NCBI GenBank assembly: GCA_039583875.1
Contig: CM077157.1
Coordinates: forward strand, 77,686,346 to 77,750,345
DNA from: Platanthera guangdongensis
Taxonomy: Eukaryota > Streptophyta > Magnoliopsida > Asparagales > Orchidaceae
Direction of reading: 5' to 3'
DNA: 64,000 bases
Of the stretch, positions 32,672-42,759 are shown one piece after another. The translations under genes were made by a program, and so were the position numbers. The notes beneath the pieces were generated by a model. That model saw only the letters and a list, made by a program, of their open reading frames with translations. It made no database searches and had not been told where the DNA came from. Numbering within the stretch: the first letter of the stretch is position 1; the number at the start of each line of letters is the position of its first letter.

Positions 32672-33008
32672 GACATGTACATTAGTGCTCGATGAATCTG
32701 ATGAGTCAAAAATTGAAGGAATACCTAGTGATTTAGAAGACGATGTATGGGATGATTACGTTCCGATATGTGAGAGTATTACGTGGCCTATTACGTGCCC
32801 TACTAGCATTGTGTCTGATCACCCTAGTTTTGAGTGCCCTCTCCAGGATACGATCCTCATCATGATAGAGCCTACGATTACATCCACTGAGATTGTATCT
32901 GAGTTATCTGAGGAGTCTGAGAGTGATGATGACCATAGTGATATTGTGGATAAATTACCATCTGAGGGAAGGGGACTTTTGGGCGATTATTTTGTACACC
33001 CGGCTTAG
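32672..33008 (+). pseudogene. G gag continuation, acidic region
   Basis: Directly after the B target duplication the phase used upstream of B continues. The stretch is acidic (LDESDESKIEG; ELSEESESDDDHSD) and ends with TAG at 33006-33008. No domain recognised. Confidence 0.6.
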
Positions 33009-33017
33009 AGTTCTTTC

Positions 33018-33902
33018 ATGATATCTCCATTGTGTGAAAATTATATTGATTTGGATGTTACTCCGGGTTTGATTTTGCCAACCCTTCCTCCTGTTCATTT
33101 GCCCTCATTGGATGACTTTTTAGGACGTGGAACCAGTAGACCTAGTCTGAGTTTTTGTGTCACACCCACTTTATTAGGTCCTACTTTGGCATTGTCTCAG
33201 CGTATAGATATTACTATGTTGATCGCACTAGTATCTGGACTTTTCACTGCACCTCATAGATATGACTACGTGTCACTTTTGACAGCTCATTTTTCTACAT
33301 GTCCGTCTACGGTTCCGTCCCCTACTACGACTGATTCTGATTCTTTGGTAATTATGCCTCTGGATGTGGTGTCCCCTATATATACTTATATACCACACCC
33401 AGTTGCACGCATTTACCCACTGCCTTTTGATGACCCTTATTTCCCCATGTTAGTGACTACAGTTGGGTCCCTTGAGTTGTATTGCTTGCGCATCTTTTCA
33501 CATCATGGAGCATCCAACTCTATTTTTCACGATGAGTTGTTCCCCTTAGCATATCTTCAAGCCAAGCATGAATATTTAAAATATAAAATTAAAACTGCGA
33601 ATTCGGAGCACATTAAAATCATCTCTGATTATATGGCTCCCATGCCACCTGACATAACCCCCTTATCCTCCGTGTTTGGATCTAGTGATGTAGCACATGG
33701 ATTCTCTCCTCATGTATCATGGACCTTAGTATTTCACCTTAAATTATATCGCACGCCCTTCCACTCCTTTCTGAGACTGTCCGACGCTAGAGTTAGTGAT
33801 TTGGGTTTAGTCTGGTCAGTCATCGAGTGGATGCCTTCTGACTTCGTTAATAAATTAATACGTAGGAACGCCGACCCATCCATAATTATGAAGAACGTCT
33901 GA
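33018..33902 (+). pseudogene. G downstream frame, unrecognised 294-codon product
   Basis: An open stretch of 294 codons in the same phase as the acidic region before it, separated by a single stop. It is rich in Pro, Ser, Thr and hydrophobic residues (LILPTLPPVHLPSLDDF; HPVARIYPLPFDDPYFPML) and ends IMKNV. I recognise no protease, RT or integrase motif and no family. Its position after gag and its openness suggest it was once coding, perhaps a gag extension or an element-specific accessory product. Confidence 0.45.
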
Positions 33903-34043
33903 TTTCATGCTTTTATTTTAGATTTTTAAACAGCACAGGGTGTTTCACTTTATTTCAAGTTTTCAGACTTTTTACTGTACGTCTCTGTTCCACCTGAGTG
34001 GATTTCTCCATCGTTTCTTCCTACCACTAAATATTCTCTTGGG

Positions 34044-34412
34044 TTGGGGAGTGTTAGTACTGTCATGTCTATTTTCCACATGGACTCCTTGGTTCTTGAA
34101 CTGAATGGTAAGATTCAAGTTAATTTTCTTTTGCCTGACACCATTTCGAGTTCTGCTATTTCTACACCTGACAGGTTCTTAGTGCTATGGGATGTTCATG
34201 CTACTACGACATGGATTACTGGGCTAGATTTGCCCCATGTTGCGGCTGCTTTGGACTGTTCTTCCCTCACAGGCCACTCATCGGTGATGAGTAATTTTGA
34301 GTGGGGGAGGATTGATGGAGATGATGCTGATGCTGCCGTGGATCACCGTCATAGAGAGTTCGTGGATTGGGACGGTCGTTGCCGCAAGCTCGAGAATGAG
34401 AGTCTACAATGA
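34044..34412 (+). pseudogene. G third frame remnant
   Basis: 122 codons, again in the same phase as the two frames before it (HMDSLVLELNGKIQVNFLLP; HVAAALDCSSLTGHSS). No family recognised. Its end overlaps the putative polypurine tract and 3' LTR start, so only the first 85 or so codons could belong to the internal region. Confidence 0.35.
34299..34312 (+). other. Possible polypurine tract of G
   Basis: GAGTGGGGGAGGAT precedes TGATGGAG at 34313, a plausible 3' LTR start. The shared sequence with the 5' LTR copy begins only at about 34537, so this assignment is tentative. Confidence 0.45.
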
Positions 34413-35914
34413 CGTTTTCTTCGCCTATGCCGCCGCCTCTACATGTTTTGCGCGATGTCCGCCGCCGCCAATAAATAAAATATATAATTATAAATTACAT
34501 AATTATAATTATATATTTTATCATTTATATTTTAACATTTTTTACTTTCCAAGCATTTCATTATTATTTTAATTTCATGTAATGATGGGTGCCTATAACC
34601 ATCAAGAGTATTTTAATTTCATGCATTTAAATTTTGTATTATTTTCATTTCATGATGGGTGCATATAAACATCATAGTTTCGTTTTGAAATTTGAATTGG
34701 AGGAGATGGTGTGGTGTAAGCCTATATATAGGCCATGATATTTGTTGAAATCCCTAAATCTTCCTTGAGATCTTTTTTCCCTCTCCTTCTCCTTGTCTCA
34801 ATTTTCGCCCCCCCCCTTAGGCTTCTTCCTCTTGGCCACCGACCATCTCCCTCCTCCTCTCTATTCTCTTTTCCTCCTATCCTCCTAGTCCTTTGCTAAT
34901 CTCAGCCTCCCTAGCTCTCCCTCTCTAAAACCTCTCGACCACCCTCCCTTTCCACCAACCCGAGCCCCATGTCCCTCCAAGCTGCCGGCCACCACCACCC
35001 TTTAATCCCGACCAAAGTCCTAGCTGCCACCTCCTCTACCTCCTTTACAACTCCCGACCACCTTTCCACCACCAACCAAACCCGAGAAGCCATCACCCTC
35101 ACAAAAACTGAGCCACCCCCTTGAAAGGAATAGGCCACCACCTTTCCTCTCTCTTCTTTCCTTACATACATTGGATTCCTAAATTCTGCCTCTTCTAGGA
35201 TTTGACAAAGGAAAAACGGCTTGTGATTTCATCATCCGACGCGGTACCGTGCACTTTGCATGGAAATAGAAAATCAAGCACCGTCGTGTGCGATTCCTCC
35301 ACTCATCTTGTGGACGAACTTCTTGGGATTGGGTAACGATCTTCTATACTTTTCTTTGTGTGTTTCTTCTAAAATATTGTGAGATTTGATGGAATAGAAG
35401 GCTACTATTTCATCCTGATTTATATTGAATATTGTGCTAGACTAAATCCAAAATTTAAAGCATTAATTGTCCGAATAGTTTTCGTATAAATTGGAGCGGG
35501 TAAATCTCGTGAACGCTTGTAGAAATTGGTTTTCCTTAGCCCTGATTTCTTTGTTGTTCAAGTGATTTTGCAACCCTCATATTAATTATTTTTGGGGATT
35601 AATTTAGGACTTCATTTTAATCACTAATGTAGTCCGGAATTTCTTTTATTGGAAATGCGAATTGCTTGCATATAATTTAATTTGAATAGCTACTTGTCTG
35701 AATCGTGCGGGTCCTTTTCGCTTGAGCGAACATTGTCATATAGCCCTTGTTCAATCTAAAAAAGGGGTAGCGTCCCTTTGTTTTGTGTGTTGCTAAATTA
35801 GTTGAGTAGTCAGTATAATTGTTTTTATAGAAAATATTGCTCGTTGCATATTTTATTTAATCTTCTAACATGAGAGCGCATAGTTTAACCCGTCGAAACC
35901 GTAGGTCTGCATCA
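34313..35914 (+). repeat. 3' LTR of G
   Basis: The part 34537-35914 is collinear with the two pieces of the 5' LTR and ends GTCTGCATCA. The first 220 bp (AT-rich at 34480-34540) have no partner at the 5' end, either lost there or not part of the LTR. Confidence 0.75.
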
Positions 35915-36190
35915 CTAGGATCCTTACAGAGTTATGAATCATGCGGAAAAGGGAAAGCATTTGCTGACCCGCGTCAGGCCTGCGAGCCAGACGATTTGAG
36001 CATTGGATATGGCTGAACTGTACCCTCTCCTATGCTGGTAGACTCGGAGTGGTCAATGTGTAAATCACATGACTTGTCGTAGCACTGGGGCGTTGTCTCT
36101 AGCCTTGGCCCTTGTGAGATCGAAAGCTTAAACTTTGTTGACCGTCACAAAGAATGGTGGTTCGACCCTTGAGGTCCGATGCACCAATAA
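35915..36190 (+). repeat. Gypsy LTR remnant H, first piece
   Basis: Faint but collinear similarity to the reverse complement of the F and B LTRs (GTTATG, then TTTGCTGACCCGCG, then CACCAATAATGTG as in F). It is cut by the end of G on the left and by the solo LTR M on the right. Confidence 0.55.
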
Positions 36191-36930
36191 TGTGCTGAAA
36201 ATATTTTAAGTTGTCTTACCTAAATCACCTAGAGGGGGTGAATAGGTGAGTTGAGCGTCTTTTGCAAAATAAAAAATTTAGCGATCTAAGCACAGAATAA
36301 CAACCAAGCAATCACAGAGGACACAGAGATTTATAGTGGTTCCCCAACCTTGGGTACATCCACTTTCCACTCACCAATCTAGCGAAGAACTAGACTCGGC
36401 TACTCCACTAATCTCGGATTGAAACCAATCATACACCTCGGAACAACGTTCCTACAACTCGATCCCAAATCTAGATCTACACTCCGAAGATGAAAACGTC
36501 CTTCAATAACTCAGAGTAAACAACTCCTATGACTCGGATAAAGATCTCCTACAAGAATAAAATGAAAAGCAAATACAGACAGTGATTATTCTCAGATCTA
36601 AATTGAATCTGCATGTTCTTATTCCTTGGAACTGTGCAGCTTTATTAGAATATGTTGAAGAGGAATCGATAATTTTTGGATCTGAAAACTTCTGGACTCA
36701 CACGATCGAGTAGAGGATTTATGATTGACACAAATCTCGATCTTGTGAATCAATCTTGTCAGAATCAAACTGAATCAAAAGCCCTTGTCGATGAAGAAGA
36801 GATATGCAGCTCTCGATTTAGAAATAAAAACCGGATTCTGAAATTTGGAATTTGTTCTAGCGGCGGCTGAAAAATACTTCTTAAAAAACTTCTTGAAAAC
36901 TTCTTGGGGTTAGTCGAAAATGACAAGACC

Positions 36931-36938
36931 TTTTATAG
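36931..36938 (-). promoter_or_regulatory. TATA box of solo LTR M
   Basis: Minus-strand CCTATAAAAGG lies about 120 bp downstream of the CTCGAGAA array. Confidence 0.5.
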
Positions 36939-37056
36939 GATTACCCTAACGGTCATAATAGTCATTAATGACATCCACGTGGACCAATCACGCGTTAATT
37001 ATGTCTGAAATAATTGTCTGTCTGGACATAGATATTTTCAGAAAAATGGACCAGGG

Positions 37057-37700
37057 TGTTCTCGAGAAGAATGTTTTTACTCGATAAGTAATGAGTTCTG
37101 TTACTCGAGATCAATAAGACAGTTCTCGAGAGAAAGACTTAGAGAAAAATGATGAGGTGGAAGAAAACAGCTTACTCGAGAAAGAAGAAAATTACTCGAG
37201 AAAATTGTTGATTGTTCTCGAGAAGAAATTATTATGTACTCGAGAACAAAAGACTGTCTCGAGAAATATACTTAGAAAAATATGTGGAGGTGTAAAACTG
37301 TAGTCTTGAGAAAGAAAGGAAGTACTTGAGAAAGATGATGTAGTGTTCTCGAGAAGAAACATTCTGGTTCTCGAGAACAAAAAATCATCTCGAGAACAAA
37401 TGTTTGGTTTTCGACAAATACATTCTGCATCTTGAGAAAAAAGATAGTCTTCTCGAGAAAAACATTGGTCTTCTTGAGAAAAAGACTTAGAAAAATTTTA
37501 TCTGAAAAACAAATATCCCGAGAAGAAATGCCATATATTACTCGAGAACAAAATCCCTTCTTGAGAACATCAAGAATCTTTCTCGAGAACAACTTTTGTT
37601 ACTCGACATGAAGGCAAGTCTTACTCGAGAATAGCCATAATTCCTTCTCGAGTACAACTTATAGTACTCGAGAAAAAGACTTAGACTTTTTCTGAAAAAC
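37057..37700 (-). repeat. CTCGAGAA phrase array in LTR M
   Basis: About two dozen exact or one-mismatch copies of CTCGAGAA (palindromic core CTCGAG) in 640 bp at irregular spacing, mostly read in the same direction on the plus strand and often preceded by TT or TA and followed by A-rich sequence. It is not a regular tandem repeat because spacers vary. Confidence 0.85.
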
Positions 37701-38006
37701 TTAAAATCTTGGTTCTTTATAAAAATCAGCATCTTTCTATAGCTCTTTCCCTTAGTGCTTGAAAAGAAAGTATGTCCTAATAGAGAGGCTACACATGAGT
37801 CAACACCATGGATCACACAATGAGAGATTACATTGTATGGTCCTGTATTTGGAGACTCATTGCAGACTGACATTGGTCTACACTTTAACAATTAAGTCCT
37901 GTAAACACTTAACAAAAAGAACATCAAATACAAACTTAATTCATGTTATTTTAAGTGTGACTTCATACAAATCTGAGCTATTGTGGATGCAATACCCAAC
38001 ATGTAC

Positions 38007-38487
38007 CCTGAGAGCACGGGGCGTTCGGCGTTTGAGACAACGTCTATGACTAATGGTGCTTAAGCTGCACATTTTGATGGCCAAGTATTGTTTAAGCTAA
38101 TGCATGCAGGGAAGGATCACCACCACCCCGAGTGAGGGGTGAGGGCATTATAATTTGGTCATCTACTGCTGACCGTTGCTTTTTTTTGCCACCGTGCAGT
38201 GGATTATTGTGTGCAGGTGCTGCCGAGCCAAGCTGGAAGTAGTTGGTTGATGCGCAGAAATGTTGTGCTACCCATCGAAGGCAAAAGCGAACCCTTGTGT
38301 TAACTTATCGTTCATGTGTGGCAGGTCTGCGTGCCGAAGTATATAACACACTTTAATTCAATTTGATCATTGTAAGGACTTAAGGCCAAAACCTTATTTG
38401 TGTATTATTTTACATTTCTAGTTGTGGTGGTTGACATTCATGTTTCTGTTGTGTTCTATATATAACCTTTTTATACTTCTGCTAGAA
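38007..38487 (+). repeat. Gypsy LTR remnant H, second piece
   Basis: Collinear with the reverse complement of the B LTR: CCTGAGAGCACGGGGCG, then ATTATAATTTGGTCATC, GACCGTTGC and TTGCCACCGTGCAGTGGATT, then GGTCTGCGTGCCGAAGTAT, GTAAGGACTTAAGGCC, ending GCTAGAATGTAC where D inserted. Confidence 0.75.
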
Positions 38488-38492
38488 TGTAC

Positions 38493-39774
38493 TGTTGGTG
38501 CAACCATAGTGATCTGCAAGTGATCAAGCATGTACCCGCACTGCCAACTCAGTATGAGCCTATCATGGTCGCACATAAGATTGCGTAGAAATTGGGAGAT
38601 TGGAACTGCACTATCTAGCTCATATGATGAGTTGAAGGATATTGAATAAGGGGGCTAAAAATATTCTAAGGCATTTGGCGTTGAGTGTGTATAGCTCACT
38701 TAAGTCCATGGGGCTGAAGGCGTTTAGTGTGTTTAGTTCATTCAACGCCTTGGATGTTGAAAGATTTTAAGGCATTAGGCATTGAATGTGTTTCGCTCAA
38801 TCAATGCTATCAGGCTGAAAGCGTTGAGAGGACTGAGTCCAGTAAACACTTCCGCGGGTTAAGTGTTAACTCTGCGAATGTTGGCGTTGAGTGCATTGAG
38901 TGCGTTCAGTGTATTGACTGTCGCACTTAAGAGTTGAGTGTGTCGAGTCCACTCAATGACCTCGTCGAGTAAAGGGTTTACCTGGCGAATCGGGCTCTTA
39001 GGTGTTGAGTGTATAGTATTCACTCAATGTCGTTCGACGAATGAAGTTCGATGTGCTGGCCTTTGGCGCAGATTTTGCTGAGCTGAGTTCGATGAGTGAA
39101 GTTCGACGTGCTGGATTTTGGCTCAGATTTCGTCGAGCTAAGTTCGACGAATCATGTTCGACGTTCTGGCCTTTGGCACAGATTTCGTCGAGCTGAGTTT
39201 GACGAATTGTTTGTCGAGCTGAGTTCGACAAGTTCATGTGCTGAGTCAAATGTTAACTTGCTGAATCCATCTTCTTGGATATAAATAGGATGCTTTACTG
39301 TTATCTGGGGATGGTTCTTTTCTTTCAGCATACGAGCGGATACTATGCGATAAGAAGAAAACCTAGAAACCCGACAGAAGTGTTCCACCAATCCTGTCGC
39401 CGATTCCGATCCCGATCCCGGTGAGTGTCATCGCTTCCTCTCCTACAACAGATCTAGCTATCTGTGGAGATGCTGAGTGTCCTCTCCCGACCTAGTGCTT
39501 GTGTGACAAGTTGCTGGTTGTTCTCCCGATCATGTGAATTACTGTAGATGCACATATATACTTTCTGTACTCAAGATTCCAGCCACTGTGTGGCTGGCCT
39601 GATTTTTCTGGAGCATCTAGGTTGAGTTCTGACTTAATCCCTCAAAGGTAATTTTTATTACAGTATGCTTTACTTCTTGATTCATGAATATTGCGAGATC
39701 CGAACTCATTTGGGTTTTTCTTGTTCTTTTTCCGCTGCGTGCACCAGTGTTGTGCCATCCCCAAAAACCCAACA
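38493..39774 (+). repeat. 5' LTR of D
   Basis: It carries a distal set of phrases around CGTTGAGTGTGTTTAGCTCA (38690-39030), a proximal set around TTCGACGAATGAAGTTCGAC (39030-39240) and a TATA box at 39280-39287. Confidence 0.9.
39280..39287 (+). promoter_or_regulatory. TATA box of D 5' LTR
   Basis: GATATAAATAGG is well placed directly after the phrase arrays. In the 3' LTR the same position reads ATACAAATAAG, so that copy has lost the box. Confidence 0.6.
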
Positions 39775-39775
39775 G

Positions 39776-40753
39776 TGGTATCAGAGGGAGGTTGCCGACA
39801 ATATTCGTTATTTCAGAAGTTGCTGAATCCATGACATGTAGATTTGGTGATTTTGATGTGTTCCAAATGCCCAAATCTAGTCTTGGATCTTTCCAAGAAC
39901 GCATGTGATTTCTTTGAGTTTACTCCTTAACAGTAACCGTCACTGTGTTGGTTTGTGAAACTAAGTATGTGTTAGATTTTGAATCTTACATAAAGTGATG
40001 AGCTTGTCTGCTATATAAGTGGAGTTGGTATTACTCATATCCCGTGCATATTGGTCTGAAGATTTGGACATGTTATAGATGTTCAGACTTAGCCCGGCCA
40101 GTTCATCAAGTGTTGATGATTCTTGTGCACATCTGGGATGCATTTGGATTATGCTTGTTGTAATTCATTATGCTTGATGTGTATGCTGGATAAGTGTTAA
40201 CCATGATTAAAGAGTTAATCAGCTATTTAAAATCCCTTAAGCAATGTTAAGTATTCAGATACCTACTGATGGATGACACTCTTCCTGCCTCGATCGATGA
40301 AGTGTGGGCTTGCCAAAGTAAGGTTCATTAATCTTTCTTAGTAAGGGTTTGAGCGGATAATTGTGACATCCCACTGTCGACATTGGGTCTAGCTTAACTG
40401 GGTGACCTCAAAGGTTGAGTGCCCAGAGGCATGGGGTTGGTATGCACGATATGATGGATGCGAATAAAGAGTTATTCACCAACTATACAAAAATTGCATT
40501 GTGATGCAATTGGCAAGCGTTGCCTACCTAAATAACTTCATTGTGAGAGAAAAGCCAAAGCTAACTCATAATGTTTGTGAAATATGGATCTTGTCCACTA
40601 AGAGGGTTACTCGTCAAACTCTTCGAATTGATATCGAAGGTTATCAGTTTTATAAAAATAGTTGGTTCTTTTGATTAAAGTCCTAATTGAAAGATAAATT
40701 GTATTTTGAAATGTGTTACTAATTTACTTTGCTTGTATTCTTGTAGAATTTCA
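39776..40753 (+). other. D primer binding site and leader
   Basis: TGGTATCAGAG at 39776-39786 matches the tRNA-iMet complement. The next 970 bp before the gag ATG hold no convincing frame. Confidence 0.75.
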
Positions 40754-41722
40754 ATGGCAAGTGGTTCACACTCCACCCTATCCCTCAGAGCGATCCTTGA
40801 GAAGGAGAAGATAAGTGGTACAAATTATTTGGACTAGTACAGAAACCTGAGAATTGTTCTCAGGCAAGTGTGCAAGCTCTATATTTTGGAAGAGGTATCC
40901 CCTGATGAGCCTACTGGGAATGCACCCCGTGCTGATAAAGATGCTTATAAGAAGTATCTTGATGACTCCTTGGACATCGAATGTCTCATGTTAGCGACCA
41001 TGAACTCTGAGATTCAGAAGCAACATGAGAACATGCGTTGTAAGGACAATGATGAGCATCTCAAGAAAATGTTTCAAGGACAAGCTCGTTAAGAGATATT
41101 CGACGTCACCAAGGCATTGTTACAGTGTAAGATCGGAGCTCAGGAGCTAGTAGGGACTCACGTACTCAAGATTATTGGGTATATCGAGAACCTTGAAAGA
41201 CTAGGTTTCCCTCTGGGCCAAGAGTTGGCTACAGACCCGATCCTGAAGTCATTGCCGGACAGTTATGAGCAGTTTGTCTTGAACTATAACATGAATGAAA
41301 TAGACAAGACATTGCCCGAGCTCCTAGGCATGTTGCGAACTGCCAAGATTAATATGAAGAAGGCCAAGTATGCTAGCCCCATATTGATGGAGCAGAAAGG
41401 CAAGGGCAAGGCCAAGGGATTCAAGAAGACGAAGGTGGTACCTAAGTTTGGACTGGATCCCAAGTATTCTACACTAAAAAAGAAAGGCTCAGGGAAAGAA
41501 GGGAAGTGCCACCATTGTGGCAAGGCTGGTTATTGGAGGAGGAATTGTACTTCATACATTGAGGGTCTGCAAAAAAATGAGAGCAGGTATGCCCTCCACT
41601 TCAGGTATATATGTTATAGAGATAAACGTTTCTCCTCCTTCATCCTGGGTATTCGATACCGGATATGGTTCACAAATTTGTATAAATGTGCAGGAACTGG
41701 GAAGGAGAAGAATGCTGAGTAA
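40754..41722 (+). pseudogene. D gag and start of protease
   Basis: It starts at ATG 40754 (MASGSHSTLSLRAILEKEKI). The phase continues to 41722 with nonsense codons at a former Trp (about 40836) and near 41090. It contains a copia gag (UBN2-like) region (ELVGTHVLKIIGYIENLERL; SLPDSYEQFVLNYNM) and a knuckle CHHCGKAGYWRRNC in which the expected His of CCHC is Tyr. The protease start (WVFDTGYGSQICINVQEL) is in another frame, so a frameshift lies near the A-run at 41570. The reading is then cut by the CACTA insertion at 41724. Confidence 0.85.
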
Positions 41723-41744
41723 ACACTAGTAGAAAATCGACTTT

Positions 41745-42240
41745 TAGCGACGAATTTTTTCGTCACTAAAAGTTCTATTTTAGTCACTAAAAATATTTAG
41801 TGATCAAATATTGTCCGTCACAAAGTGGTCACGAATGCCCCGCCACTAAATGTTTTTAGTGACCAAAATGAGTTACGTCACTAATCGTATATATTTAGTG
41901 ACTCAATTAACTATAGTCACCAAAAGATTCTTTTGTGACAAAATTGATTTGTTTACTAAATTAATTTATAGTGATTAAGTTGAATTAGTCACTGAATGAA
42001 CATTTAATGACTATATTGATTCGGTCACAAAATGTTTTCTGGTGACCGAATTAATTTGGTGACTAAATAAATTTTTGGTGACTACGTTAAGCCGGTCACG
42101 AAATACTATTTTAGTGACCATTCTATTTCGGTCACTAAATAATTCTTTAGTGACCAAATTGATTAAGTCACTAAATAATATTTTAGTGACCAAATTATTT
42201 CGTCACTGGATGTGTAATTTCAGTGAAGAAATATGTGGTC
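41745..42240. repeat. Left subterminal repeats of CACTA element I
   Basis: TTTAGTGAC, GTCACTAAA and one-base variants occur roughly every 20-30 bp in both orientations. In CACTA elements such motifs bind the element-encoded protein (TNPA in En/Spm). Confidence 0.8.
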
Positions 42241-42561
42241 ACTAAAGAGACAAAACGATATAATATTTTTAGTCAATAAATGCTATTCAATATCTCAAAT
42301 AATACCATATATGTTCATTTTTTATTCCTTATATTCAATATTAAGACATTCAAACGAAAGAAAAAATTAAATACACAATCATAACAGAAATTTGTTCAAA
42401 ATTATTTTATTGGTAAAGAAAAAAGTGGGAGATAACTTAAATCCCTCAATACTAAATAATAGTTTTAAACCATATTTAAACTAAATACATATTCATTCTT
42501 TAGCTTATTTAAATGTATATTTGAGATAATGATAGTCCAGATTAGAAGCAAGCCCAACATC

Positions 42562-42756
42562 TCAAATCCAGTGGAAGATCTGCATGCCCTTCTTGAACTT
42601 CATCCGTGAGATGTTGTTGGGGACATGAGTTAGGTACTCACGGATCTCCACCTCACAATTGTTGATAGCAACGGCGGCGACGATCAACATATTGATAGTC
42701 TTCTTTGTATGCTTAACCATGCCCTCATTGAAGCATTGCCAAACTCTAGCCTTCTT
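42562..42756 (-). pseudogene. Coding-like fragment inside CACTA element I
   Basis: Minus-strand phase of about 65 codons without a stop, ending at TGA (42564-42562). It reads ARVWQCFNEGMVKHTKK, then NCEVEIREYLTHVPNNIS and KKGMQIFHWI. The codon pattern looks like a real exon. I do not recognise the family. It could be part of the transposase gene or a captured host gene piece. Confidence 0.45.
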
Positions 42757-42759
42757 AAG

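Larger units (their letters stand above)
11668..35914 (+). mobile_element. Element G: gag-bearing LTR retrotransposon without visible pol, hosting A and B
   Basis: Two LTR copies (11668-12937 plus 22353-22483; and 34537-35914, possibly from 34313) flank a tRNA-iMet primer site, a gag-like gene and long frames with no RT, RNase H or integrase motif. With A and B removed, the internal part is only about 2.9 kb. This layout resembles the non-autonomous gag-only elements called TR-GAG in plants. Element A interrupts the 5' LTR and element B interrupts gag. The start of the 5' LTR is not resolved because about 220 bp present before the 3' copy are missing. Confidence 0.75.
36196..38001 (-). repeat. 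Solo copia-like LTR M
   Basis: It runs TGAAAATATT to ACCCAACA, with target duplication TGTGC (36191-36195) / TGTAC (38002-38006). On the minus strand it starts TGTTGGGTATTGC and ends near CTATTCACCCCCTCTAGG, a phrase typical of the 3' edge of plant copia LTRs. There is no internal region, so it is a solo LTR left by recombination. It carries the CTCGAGAA array and a TATA box. Confidence 0.75.

Noticed and set aside
37057..37700. CTCGAGAA array as a CRISPR array or satellite
   Set aside because: Spacing is irregular, copies are 8 bp and the region is a eukaryotic LTR.
36676..37891. Frames in solo LTR M (for example Phe/Ser-rich minus-strand frames)
   Set aside because: They are translations of the CTCGAGAA array and A-rich spacers without any domain.
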